Assembly: GCF_000155735.2 (NCBI RefSeq)
Contig: NC_020908.1
Span: forward strand, 625,001-689,000
DNA: 64,000 nucleotides
Reading direction: 5' to 3'
Source of the DNA: Octadecabacter arcticus 238
GTDB taxonomy: Bacteria; Pseudomonadota; Alphaproteobacteria; Rhodobacterales; Rhodobacteraceae
Part shown: one piece after another, positions 45,816-56,553 of the stretch
Position numbering within the stretch: position 1 is the stretch's first letter
How the letters are laid out: each line of letters starts with the position of its first letter
Notes under the pieces: model-generated
The model's database searches: none
Told to the model about the DNA's origin: nothing
The model's input: the letters and a program-made list of their open reading frames with translations, nothing else
Translations under genes and position numbers: made by a program

Positions 45816-46569
45816 GACGTTGCCGACCTCTTTAGTTATTGGAGCATTTTTTGTAGTTTAATTGTGATTAATATGTATGATAATGCTGCAGTTGCACAAT
45901 GACCCTTTCGACAATGCTGTCATGCAGCATTTGCATGAATGCCGCTGATGCGTCCGCATTCCATTTTTGTTCTGGTTACTTTTTAGGCTTCACGGATGCA
46001 GTGCTGCCATTCGTGGCAATGATGCATGGCCATGCCCCATGAAACCCACCCAGCGCTTCAGAGACGCCCAGATCCACCGGCTACCGAAGCTTTCTTTGAG
46101 GGAGTAAAGCCCCTCGGGGTAATTATGGCTCAATACGCGTGATTTAAAATGTTCGCGATAAGTTGGTCATCATCGACATTGTTGGAGTAGCGCTGGGGCT
46201 GTCGAAGTGCGTGCCGTAGTTAAAGGCAGCGGCGCCATTCACGCTGCCGGTGGGGTTAGGCTATACAATTGCGGCATCCATCAGCGATTTCACGGTCGGG
46301 TTGTCTTCAGTGACTGTAATGGATGCGTTATAAAATAGTCCAACGACTTGAAGGTTAACTAACATTCGGATTTTACTTTCTACTCAGGGCTGAGGAATTC
46401 AACGCAAGGTAGACCGTGCCTGTGGCGTGTTGATGCAACGGCCAGACATTTTATCTAATAAAATTGTCGTTTATTAGATAGTCCGCAATTTGCAGAATGG
46501 AACTGCAATGCACGCCTTGGTGGTATAGGGGCGAACCCACACGCGTGGATCCGCCCCAAACAGTGTCGC
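45816..46569. other. intergenic region between DUF1127 and ilvC
   Basis: Apart from the broken frame at 46144-46365 I see no gene. There is a perfect inverted repeat TATCTAATAAA / TTTATTAGATA with a 7-base loop at 46452-46480, and the hairpin after ilvC at 46528-46557 (GGGGCG/CGCCCC), which may terminate ilvC though without a T run. The stretch just upstream of DUF1127 is its promoter. Confidence 0.5.
46144..46365 (-). pseudogene. short protein frame interrupted by in-frame TAG
   Basis: ATG 46365 opens MLVNLQVVGLFYNASITVTE and continues DNPTVKSLMDAAIV to a TAG at 46261-46263. The same frame goes on PNPTGSVNGAAAFNYGTHFD and SPSATPTMSMM, ending in TAA at 46144. The joined 72-residue product looks like the start of a conserved protein of unknown role, now truncated. 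Confidence 0.4.
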
Positions 46570-47613
<1,044 letters not shown>

Positions 47614-47699
47614 TTAGAGTTGGCGTTCTTATGGCTGACATTAGAACGCGATACGAGGCCTGTTCTTTTCCATTTCTTTGCTAAGATGAATTTTTTATG

Positions 47700-47719
47700 C
47701 ATAAATTGTACAATTTATG
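47700..47719. promoter_or_regulatory. 20-bp perfect palindrome between ilvC and the lrp pair
   Basis: CATAAATTGTACAATTTATG is its own reverse complement. It lies eight bases before the ATG of the first regulator and about 108 bases upstream of the ilvC start, a good position for an autoregulated Lrp operator. Confidence 0.65.
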
Positions 47720-47727
47720 GATATTTC

Positions 47728-48183
47728 ATGCTTGATGATCTGGATCGCCGTTTGCTGCGCCAATTGCAGGCCGAACCAACCTTGACCGCCGCCGAGTTGG
47801 GCCAACAGGCGGGTGTGTCCGCGCTCAAGGCGACGCGACGGTTGGGGAGATTGATTGAGCGTGGCATTCTAAAAGGACAGCATGCGGTGATCGATTGGCG
47901 CGCGTTGGGCTATGTGGTCGCGGTTTCATTGCGCATCACGCTGGACAAGACCCACGCCCGCGCGCTCGACGAATTTCTGGATGCGGCGCGCGGCATTGCG
48001 GAAGTCACGGAAATTCAGACATTTTTGGGCCGTGTCGATGTGCGCCTTTGCGTGATTGCGCGTGATATGGCGCATTACCAACAGATTTACCGTAATCAAA
48101 TCCTCGCCTTGCCGCACATGGCCGATATCGAAGCATTGATGACGGTGGCGACGTTGCGCGATGATGAAAGCCTGCCGCTATGA
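47728..48183 (+). CDS. Lrp/AsnC family transcriptional regulator (first of two)
   Basis: A 151-residue regulator: winged helix LDDLDRRLLRQLQAEPTLTA and GVSALKATRRLGRLIERGIL, then the RAM effector domain (VAVSLRITLDKTHARALDEF, ITEIQTFLGRVDVRL-like stretch, and ALMTVATLRDDESLPL). ATG 47728 is the conserved start; the long frame upstream is not coding. It overlaps the next regulator by four bases, so the two may form a heteromer. Divergent from ilvC. Confidence 0.88.
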   Translation: MLDDLDRRLLRQLQAEPTLTAAELGQQAGVSALKATRRLGRLIERGILKGQHAVIDWRALGYVVAVSLRITLDKTHARALDEFLDAARGIAEVTEIQTFLGRVDVRLCVIARDMAHYQQIYRNQILALPHMADIEALMTVATLRDDESLPL

Positions 48184-48635
48184 TTGATCTGGACGACATA
48201 GATCGCGCGATTTTGCGCGCGTTGGTGCGCGATGCGACCCAAACAGCAGTCGCCATTAGTGGGCGCATCGGCCTGAGCCAGCCCGCAACGTGGCGCCGTA
48301 TCAAACGGTTGCGCGACGCGGGAATATTGGTGGGACAGCGGGTGTCTTTGGACGCGGCCAAACTGGGCTTTGGTGTGACGGTCTTTTTGGGCATCAAACT
48401 GGCCACCAAGGGGCGCGTTTCATTGGATGACTTTGAACGCGCGGTGACGGCGATCCCCGAGGTGCAGTTGGTGGAGCATGTGCTGGGACTTTACGACTAT
48501 CGCCTGCGGGTCGTTGCACGGGATTTGGCAGATTTCGAACGGGTTCTGCGCCGCCGTGTGATGACATTGCCCGGTGTCGGCGATGTTGAAGCGAATGTAT
48601 TGCTGAGCGAGGAACGCAGGCCGGGGCCATTGTGA
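48180..48635 (+). CDS. Lrp/AsnC family transcriptional regulator (second of two)
   Basis: A 151-residue regulator with IDRAILRALVRDATQTAVAI and GLSQPATWRRIKRLRDAGIL as winged helix and VTVFLGIKLATKGRVSLDDF in the RAM domain. ATGA at 48180-48183 couples it to the first. Paired Lrp proteins of this size are common in roseobacters; the effector is probably an amino acid. Confidence 0.88.
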   Translation: MIDLDDIDRAILRALVRDATQTAVAISGRIGLSQPATWRRIKRLRDAGILVGQRVSLDAAKLGFGVTVFLGIKLATKGRVSLDDFERAVTAIPEVQLVEHVLGLYDYRLRVVARDLADFERVLRRRVMTLPGVGDVEANVLLSEERRPGPL

Positions 48636-48810
48636 CGCGCCAAAGAAACAGGGCGCTACTTCACTGCTGTGGATTGGCGTCGTGCGGCACGTGTGGCCTT
48701 GCATATAGCTGGGGCGGCACAACCAGCGTGCGCATCGCTTGCGTGGTATACTGAGATAGACTTTGATCCTGATGCCACTAAGCCATATGACGGGTAAGCA
48801 CAGATTAAGG

Positions 48811-50415
48811 GTAACTCCCAAGGACCCCATCGGATATCGGGTTTTGTGTTGCCCTTGCGACGTTAGAGCCGAGCGATGATCTGTTGTGGTGATAGGGTGA
48901 GTGTTTCGAGGATATTGCCCCCGTGTTTTCTGACCGTCGAGATGACGGATCTGATGTCAGCGAAGACCTGCGCGCCCTCGAGGGTGCGGAAAGTTCCCGA
49001 GATTTTCATGCGCAACTTCATCATGCGCAGGTCCCGTTCGGCCTGATTGTTGGTGAAGGGAACTGTGAAGTCCGTAAGGAACCTTAGGACGTCATCACGG
49101 TAGTCGCGCAAGCGGACCAGAAGGTTATGGCCTGGCCGCCTGGCTTTTCGGCCTCGCGCACCAGTGCGTCTAGCCAGTGGGTCTTGTCGCTCATGGAAGG
49201 CGAGGCCCTCGGTGAGGATCGCCATGTATTTGGTGAGGATGCCGTGGTGAACCGACGTGGGGAGTTCGGTCTCGCCTCGCCCCTGAGCCGCGCACTTGAG
49301 CTGATTGGCGCTGTTGAGCAGCACGCTCATCGCGCACGCCCACGGCTCCTTTTCGATTTCTTCGATGGCCTTGAGTTCCCGTAAATGATGCGCCCCGCAC
49401 AGGGCGTGCGCGTCCACCCCACTCATATGGGCGTAATAGGACTTCCAGTGGTCATGAACAATTGTCCCGCCGGTCAGGAAGGATGGAACAGCACCGCGCT
49501 TGGCGCTGATGCGATAATGCGTGAAGGCGAGATCGCTGATTGAGTGCAGCCAGTGCAGCTTACCAGCAACACGAAGTCCGGTCTCATCCAGATGCCGAAC
49601 GCCGCCTTCATTGAGCCGGGCCAGAATGTGTTCGACGACGCCACCCAAGGTACGCGCTGTGCCGTTCACCCAGTTGGTCACGCTGGCCGCGCATAGGCTG
49701 GTGGCACCAAACAAATCACGCAGGAGTTGGCAGACCCGATCCTCGGGGATCAGCTGCTGAACATTGCAGTAGACCGCCGCCGCCCGAATGCGCTTACCGT
49801 ATTGCACGTGTGCATTCACGCCATCGGGAAAGGTGGCTGTCGTCGTGGCTCGGCAATGGCCACAACAATAAATCGCTGCCTGATGCTCTGTGACCTCCAG
49901 ACGCGGCACCGGTATGTCATAAACCTGACGCCTCTCCACCGCCTTGATCATCCCAGCCGTCAAGCCATGCTGACAGGTGCCACAGGCCTCAGCCTCATGT
50001 CGCTCCACAAAGTCAGGCGTTGCTGTCTGACGTAGGGTGTCACCTCGGTGGCCAACTTAACCACCACTTTTCTTACCGGACTTACCACGCAGGCTACGCG
50101 GTACCGGCTTCTTCAACCCATCACTCGAAGGCGGCTTGCTGCTATTACTGCTGTTCTTGGCCAACTGACGCCGCAGATCCGCATTCTCTTGCGCCATGCT
50201 CGCCAACGCGGCTTCCAACTCGGCGATCCTGCGCAGAGCCGTGGCGAGGAGTTGTTCAAGAGCAGTAACTTGGTCCATTCCACCAATGATTCAGAGAAAT
50301 CGTCACAGCGCCACGAAATTCAGACCACAACAGAAAATTCATGCGCCTAATAACCAAGGAGACTCACATCAAAACTGACAAAAACCCGTTATCGGCTGGG
50401 GTGCTTGGGAGTTAC
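48811..50415 (-). mobile_element. IS66 family element, single-transposase type, with 8-bp duplication
   Basis: Terminal inverted repeats GTAACTCCCAAGGACCCCAT at 48811 and GTAACTCCCAAGCACCCCAG read back from 50415. The octamer GATTAAGG flanks both sides (48803-48810 and 50416-50423), the 8-bp duplication typical of IS66. The right end lies 16 bases before the start codon of an aminotransferase gene, with the duplicated octamer providing its AAGG ribosome site. Confidence 0.92.
48863..50278 (-). pseudogene. IS66 transposase split by in-frame TAA
   Basis: From 50278 the frame gives a leucine-zipper-like N terminus (ATALRRIAELEAALASMAQE) and the basic stretch PPSSDGLKKPVPRSLRGKSG, then TAA at 50057. 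The same frame continues VGHRGDTLRQTATPDFVERH and the zinc-finger CGTCQHG and CCGHC, with the DDE core (HLDETGLRV, HDHWKSYY and NNQAERDLRMMKLRMKISG). The stop most likely arose from a CAA codon. Removing it gives a 471-residue transposase. Confidence 0.85.
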
Positions 50416-50431
50416 GATTAAGGATGAATAA

Positions 50432-51565
50432 ATGTCAACGGCCGCCAATCCCTCCAGTGTCGACCCTGATGGGCTGATGGAATTTTCCGTCGTGTTCACG
50501 GATCGATCTCTCAACCATATGTCGAAGTTATTTCAGGGCGTTATGCGCGATCTCAACACGATGTTGTGCGACGTTTATAACGCTGACGCCGTGGCAATTG
50601 TACCGGGTGGCGGAACCTATGCGATGGAGGCCGTCGCGCGCCAGTTTGGCGGCGGTGCCCATGCGATGATCGTGCGCAATGGCTGGTTTTCCTATCGGTG
50701 GAGCCAGATTTTCGACGCTGGCGATTTTGCGGCGCAGACCACAGTCCACAAAGCGCGCCAGACCGGAAATGACAGTCGCGCACCGTTTGCCCCAGCCCCG
50801 ATTGCCGACGTCGTTGCCGCAATCCGTGACGCCAAGCCCGACGTCGTGTTCGCGCCCCACGTTGAAACCAGCGCAGGGATTATTCTGCCGGATGACTACG
50901 TGACAGCGCTGGCCGCCGCCGCCCATGAGGTCGGCGCGCTTATGGTGCTGGATTGTATCGCGTCTGGCTGCGCTTGGGTTGATATGAAAGCGACGGGCGT
51001 GGATGTGCTGATCTCAGCGCCGCAAAAGGGCTGGTCGTCGAGCCCGTCTGCGGGCCTTGTGATGATGTCGGCGCGCGCGTTGGAGCGGTTGGAGGCGACG
51101 ACGTCCAACAGTTTCGCTATCGACCTCAAGAAATGGCACCAGATCATGCAGGCCTATTTGAATGGCGGTCATGCCTATCACGCGACGATGCCCACTGACG
51201 CGCTGCGCGATTTCCGCGATACAATGCAGGAAACTGCGGAAATGGGGTTCATCACTTTGCGCGCGGCGCAGTGGAAACTGGGCGACGGCGTGCGGGCCTA
51301 TTTGATTGGCAAGGGTATGAAACCGGTTGCCGCTGACGGCTTTGGCGCACCGGGTGTCATTGTGAGCTATACCGATGATCCCGACATCCAGAACGGGTCC
51401 AAGTTTGTGGGCGCAGGCATGCAGATTGCGGCGGGCGTGCCGTTGGCTGTGGATGAACCTGCTGATTTTCGCACGTTCCGCATTGGACTGTTCGGAATTG
51501 ATAAACTGCGCGACGTGGATGCAACGCTAAAGCAGTTCACGGATGTGGCGGATCAGGTTCTGTAA
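50432..51565 (+). CDS. class V aminotransferase family protein
   Basis: A 377-residue PLP enzyme of the alanine/serine-glyoxylate aminotransferase type. It has VPGGGTYAMEAVARQFGGG (the GxGT phosphate loop), FAPHVETSAG, LVLDCIASG and the Schiff-base Lys in ISAPQKGWSSSPSAG. Substrate undetermined. ATG 50432. The IS66 insertion 16 bases upstream separates it from its native promoter. Confidence 0.85.
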   Translation: MSTAANPSSVDPDGLMEFSVVFTDRSLNHMSKLFQGVMRDLNTMLCDVYNADAVAIVPGGGTYAMEAVARQFGGGAHAMIVRNGWFSYRWSQIFDAGDFAAQTTVHKARQTGNDSRAPFAPAPIADVVAAIRDAKPDVVFAPHVETSAGIILPDDYVTALAAAAHEVGALMVLDCIASGCAWVDMKATGVDVLISAPQKGWSSSPSAGLVMMSARALERLEATTSNSFAIDLKKWHQIMQAYLNGGHAYHATMPTDALRDFRDTMQETAEMGFITLRAAQWKLGDGVRAYLIGKGMKPVAADGFGAPGVIVSYTDDPDIQNGSKFVGAGMQIAAGVPLAVDEPADFRTFRIGLFGIDKLRDVDATLKQFTDVADQVL

Positions 51566-51619
51566 GCTGACCTAAAGTGTCGGCGTTTCAGCCACACCGA
51601 TCAGCATATCCGACACTGG

Positions 51620-52222
51620 TCACAGGTCCGCAAACGCCGTGTCGAGGTCAGATACAAGGTCACCCGATAGGATTGGGTGGCCTGTTGCAACCAGCCCTTT
51701 GTGGCGCAACAAATCACCGTGCATATGGTCATTGTCAAAGGGAGGCGGCACACGTTTGAGTTTCGGATCCCACAAAGAGTAGCCCTTGTCGGTGACGGAC
51801 TTGATCTGACTGGCCAGATAATCCCCGTCCAAATCCGCCATTTTGCGCCAATCGGTGAGCACGTCTTTGCTGAATTCCATCATGCCTGTGCCGACCGTGA
51901 CTTCGCTCGGGTTGATACCAAAGAATAGCACGGGGTCCTGGCGGGTGCCCGATTGCACCGACCACATCATGTGCAGATGCGTGGTGTAGGGCGTTTTATC
52001 CTTAGAAAACCGCACGTCACGGTGCGGGCGAAACAGTTTTGTCGAAATCGGGCAACCTGTGAGCGTGCTAAGTCGCGGCGACATTTCTTCAAGCAACGCT
52101 TTGGCGGGGTCGCGCAATTTGGTGTCGTAGTCGGTTTTATGGGCGTGAAACCAATCGCGCGTGTTGTTCAGGGCAAGGTCGCGCAGAAACGTTTCGGCGT
52201 CAGAGATGAGTGTGCTGAACAT
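51620..52222 (-). CDS. DUF2461 domain protein (TIGR02453)
   Basis: A 200-residue cytoplasmic protein: FLRDLALNNTRDWFHAHKTD, KLFRPHRDVRFSKDKTPYTTH, and FFGINPSEVTVGTGM are the standard DUF2461 motifs. Function unknown. Divergent from the MATE gene, with starts 63 bases apart. Confidence 0.9.
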   Translation of the reverse strand: MFSTLISDAETFLRDLALNNTRDWFHAHKTDYDTKLRDPAKALLEEMSPRLSTLTGCPISTKLFRPHRDVRFSKDKTPYTTHLHMMWSVQSGTRQDPVLFFGINPSEVTVGTGMMEFSKDVLTDWRKMADLDGDYLASQIKSVTDKGYSLWDPKLKRVPPPFDNDHMHGDLLRHKGLVATGHPILSGDLVSDLDTAFADL

Positions 52223-52285
52223 GATGACCCCTACACTGATGGTCTGTGGCTAGACCCGCGTAAAGTTTGGGCATATGCCAACCAG

Positions 52286-53653
52286 ATGTCCACACAGATG
52301 TCATATAGCACGCATACCAAACGGTTGCTGAAATTGGGCCTGCCTTTGGTTGGCGCCAATGTTGCGGGCTTTTCGATCCACATGACGGATACCATCATGC
52401 TCGGGTGGTATTCAGTCACGTCCTTGGCGGCGGCCACGGTCGCAACGGGGGTGTGGTTTATCACTTTTATCATTGGCGCAGGTTTTGGCCGTGCTGTGAC
52501 GCCCATGGTCGCTGAGGCGGTCGAGATGGGCGATGAAACCCGCGCGCGTCGCGTCACCCGCATGGCGCTGTGGTTATCGGCGATATATGCGGTGTTGCTG
52601 ATTGTTCCGTTTATGTACGGCGAAGCGGTACTTCTGGCGATGGGGCAAGAAGCGTCGGTGGCGACGCAAGGTGGTTTCTATCTGCGCATCGCGGTGCTTG
52701 GCATGTTCCCTGCGATGGGCGCGCAGGTCATGCGGTCTTATCTTGGGGCGATGGAGCTGACGGCCATTCAGCTTTGGATCACGCTGGTGGCATTGGCTGC
52801 GAACGGGCTGGTGAATTACGCGCTGATCTTCGGCAATCTGGGCGCGCCGGAACTGGGGATCGAGGGTGCGGCGATCGCGTCTGTCGTTATCCAGATTTTG
52901 CAGATGATCGCGCTGATGCTTTACGTGCAGTGGAAGAAGCCCGAAGCTGAACTGTTCCTCCGCATTTGGAAATCAGACAATGAGGCGATGGGGCAGGTGT
53001 TCCGTCTTGGCCTGCCAATCGGCCTGACGTCGTTCGCCGAGGGCGGGTTGTTCGTCGGCTCATCGGTGATGATGGGCTGGATCGGGGAGATTGAACTCGC
53101 CGCGCACGGGATCGCAATGCAGCTGACTGCGTTTATGTTCATGTTTCACGTTGGCATGTCAGAAGCTGCAACGATCCGCGCCAGCCGCCAATTTGGGGCG
53201 CGCGATGAGGTCGAACTGCGTCGTGGCGCGTTTGCAGCTTACGGCGTATCGCTCAGCTTTGGGGTGATCGTCGTGATCTTGTATCTTGCGATGCCGGGCG
53301 TATTTGTCGGTTTGTTTCTTGACCCTGGGGATCCCGCACGCGATGCGGTGCTGGCTCTTGGCGTGGTCTTGGTGATGCTGTCAGCGCTGTTCCAGTTTGT
53401 GGACGCCGCCCAGATCGTCGCCCTGTCAGTGCTGCGCGGCGTGCAGGACACGCGGGTGCCCATGTGGTTGGCCATCGTCAGCTATTGGGTGATTGGAATT
53501 CCGGCAAGCTATGTGATGGCGTTTACATTTGATTGGGGGCCTGTGGGTCTCTGGCTGGGTCTGACTGTCGGGCTCGGAGTTGCGGCGGCTCTACTGAGCC
53601 AACGGTTCTGGGCACGGTCTGTGCACATCGCGCGCGTGGGTGTGGCCAGCTAG
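52286..53653 (+). CDS. MATE family efflux transporter
   Basis: A 455-residue transporter with twelve helices in two MatE repeats: LLKLGLPLVGANVAGFSIHM opens the first and QVFRLGLPIGLTSFAEGGLF the second. Members export cationic drugs and metabolites in exchange for Na+ or H+. ATG 52286 (MSTQMSYSTHTKRLLKLGLP) is the likely start; the frame is open much further upstream across the antisense of the DUF2461 gene but that is not coding. Confidence 0.92.
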   Translation: MSTQMSYSTHTKRLLKLGLPLVGANVAGFSIHMTDTIMLGWYSVTSLAAATVATGVWFITFIIGAGFGRAVTPMVAEAVEMGDETRARRVTRMALWLSAIYAVLLIVPFMYGEAVLLAMGQEASVATQGGFYLRIAVLGMFPAMGAQVMRSYLGAMELTAIQLWITLVALAANGLVNYALIFGNLGAPELGIEGAAIASVVIQILQMIALMLYVQWKKPEAELFLRIWKSDNEAMGQVFRLGLPIGLTSFAEGGLFVGSSVMMGWIGEIELAAHGIAMQLTAFMFMFHVGMSEAATIRASRQFGARDEVELRRGAFAAYGVSLSFGVIVVILYLAMPGVFVGLFLDPGDPARDAVLALGVVLVMLSALFQFVDAAQIVALSVLRGVQDTRVPMWLAIVSYWVIGIPASYVMAFTFDWGPVGLWLGLTVGLGVAAALLSQRFWARSVHIARVGVAS

Positions 53654-53671
53654 CGAAAGGCGCAAAAAGGA

Positions 53672-53717
53672 GGGGGCCAGCCCCCGCGCACTGCGTACGC
53701 TCCCCCGAGATATTTTT
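53672..53717 (+). terminator. terminator after the MATE gene
   Basis: GGGGG CCAG CCCCC is a compact stem-loop, and a second stem with CTCCCCCGAG is followed by ATATTTTT. Similar GC-rich repeats with a T run often end transcripts in roseobacters. Confidence 0.5.
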
Positions 53718-53755
53718 AAAGCAATGACGGGGTGAAGAGAAGAATTTGCGGCGCG

Positions 53756-54172
53756 CTATTCAGCGGCGTCCTGCCCACTCATGAGGCGGTCAGCTTTCTT
53801 GCGCACGAGCAGTGAACGCAGGTCATGCATCGCCAGCAACAGATCGTCTGTGATGCCGATCAATTGTTCGTCGCTGGCTTTTGATTGCACCCATTGCGTC
53901 GTGATGTTGAGGTAATCGACAGCGCGGTGGATATCGTCGATGTCGCGTTGGGCCAGCAGGGCCATACGCTGCGCCATCCAAGCCTCGATCTGGGAGATGT
54001 CGACCTCTGAGAGGACGCGGTCGCCTTGCGGCTTCACTTCGCCGTTCTTGATGTTGATAACCGCGATTTGATCCATCTCAATGCGGCGCTGGCGGTTTTC
54101 GGTGTCTACACGGAACACCGCCGCCCCGTTTTCACGGACCCGGAAATAATAGTCGGGAAGATCTGCGCCCAT
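53756..54172 (-). CDS. conserved hypothetical protein, helical
   Basis: A 138-residue acidic, mostly helical protein without signal or membrane segment: YYFRVRENGAAVFRVDTENR, then DQIAVINIKNGEVKPQGDRV and helices such as DDIHRAVDYLNITTQWVQSK. I do not recognise the family by name. It lies next to the aspartate aminotransferase gene (54 bases apart) on the same strand, so they may be co-transcribed. Confidence 0.65.
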   Translation of the reverse strand: MGADLPDYYFRVRENGAAVFRVDTENRQRRIEMDQIAVINIKNGEVKPQGDRVLSEVDISQIEAWMAQRMALLAQRDIDDIHRAVDYLNITTQWVQSKASDEQLIGITDDLLLAMHDLRSLLVRKKADRLMSGQDAAE

Positions 54173-54225
54173 TGTGTCACCTACTCACTTTCTATGCGCA
54201 GTCTAACAGCGCCAATCGTTTGTCG

Positions 54226-55446
<1,221 letters not shown>

Positions 55447-55524
55447 CTAGGAAAAATTCATCGCCCATGTCATATGGGTCGAAAGAGCGAACGGCAACAG
55501 ACCTTAGACGCACTGGAGACGGCG

Positions 55525-55920
55525 ATGGAAAACGAAACTACGACCCAAAACTGGTACAGTGAGGAAACTGCGACCTTCGGGGACCGTTTGGCGGCTGCCC
55601 GTGACGTCGCGCAGCTCACACAAAAAGAACTCGCGCAGCGCGTGGGCATCAAGGTGAGCACCCTACGCAACTGGGAAGAGGATCTGAGCGAGCCGCGCGC
55701 CAACCGATTGAGTATTCTATCCGGCATTCTTGGGGTGTCGCTGAGGTGGTTGTTGACGGCTGAGGGTGAGGGGCTTTTGGCGCCTGACGAAAACGCGCCA
55801 ATCGCATCGGATCTTTCTGCAATATTGACGGAACTTCGCGCCGTGCGGGCGCAGATGAAACAGTCGACCGAGCGGCTTGCGTTGCTAGAAAAGCGACTGC
55901 AAATGATGGGGACAGCATGA
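55525..55920 (+). CDS. XRE-type helix-turn-helix regulator
   Basis: A 131-residue protein. FGDRLAAARDVAQLTQKELA then VGIKVSTLRNWEEDLSEPRA is the Cro/C1 helix-turn-helix; SLRWLLTAEGEG follows. The C-terminal half is a coiled coil (ELRAVRAQMKQSTERLALLE). ATG 55525 has GGAGA at the right distance; an in-frame ATG at 55474 lacks one. ATGA at 55917 couples it to sdhE. This pairing with sdhE is found in other roseobacters. Confidence 0.85.
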   Translation: MENETTTQNWYSEETATFGDRLAAARDVAQLTQKELAQRVGIKVSTLRNWEEDLSEPRANRLSILSGILGVSLRWLLTAEGEGLLAPDENAPIASDLSAILTELRAVRAQMKQSTERLALLEKRLQMMGTA

Positions 55921-56192
55921 GCGAACCTCTTGATGTGATGCGCAAACGGTTGCATATGCGATCAATCCGGCGCGGTATTAAAGAAATGGACTTGATCCTT
56001 ACGGGCTTTTCAAAGGCGCATTTAGCGCAGTTGGGTGCAGCGCAGTTGGCCGTCTATGATCGAATGCTAAACGAAAACGATCATGATCTATATCAATGGG
56101 TTAGCGGCCAGTCTGATGAACCGCCTGAATATAGTGGGTTGATGGACATGATCCGTGAAGGCGCTGTCGGGATAACAAAACCGACAGCATAA
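55917..56192 (+). CDS. sdhE: succinate dehydrogenase assembly factor 2
   Basis: A 91-residue SdhE (DUF339) that helps insert FAD into SdhA. The hallmark RRGIKEMDLILTGF contains RGxxExD, and YDRMLNENDHDLYQWVSG forms the second half. ATG 55917 overlaps the stop of the XRE regulator gene. Confidence 0.92.
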   Translation: MSEPLDVMRKRLHMRSIRRGIKEMDLILTGFSKAHLAQLGAAQLAVYDRMLNENDHDLYQWVSGQSDEPPEYSGLMDMIREGAVGITKPTA

Positions 56193-56553
56193 GTGCATCT
56201 TCGTTTCTGATAATTTTTTCACGATTTAACGGAATGTTTGCCAGTGGCGTGGCAAGCGGGTCGTGGAAATAATCAGAAAACCTTCGGGACGGAGAGATTT
56301 ATGAGCCTGCATTCGCTGCCAACACAAGACGAACGCCCGCCACTGGGCGCCAACACTGAATTTATGACCATCTATCTGGATGCGCTGACGCTGGTTGAAC
56401 GCCTACATCGGTTGTTGCTTGATGTCATCAAGGATGAATTTGAACGCGTCGGCGTACTGGAAATCAACGCGGTTCAGGCGTTGCTTTTGTTCAATATTGG
56501 GGACAACGAAGTGACCGCTGGAGAGTTGAAAAGCCGTGGATATTATCAAGGTA

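Noticed and set aside
4782..46263. Amber codons read as sense (for example pyrrolysine or suppressor tRNA)
   Set aside because: Several intact genes end in TAG (1792, 19046, 23178 on the minus strand), IS genes also carry in-frame TAA, and no suppressor tRNA or pyl genes are in view. Simple nonsense mutation is sufficient.
51953..52285. MATE protein starting at 51953
   Set aside because: The extra 111 codons are the antisense of the DUF2461 gene and have no membrane or family features; ATG 52286 starts the first MatE helix region.
53668..53720. Another copy of the variable-hairpin element
   Set aside because: GC-rich stem-loop with a T run, but it lacks CCTCTC and TGCCGGGCAGTG ends and lies between genes; it is a terminator-type repeat.
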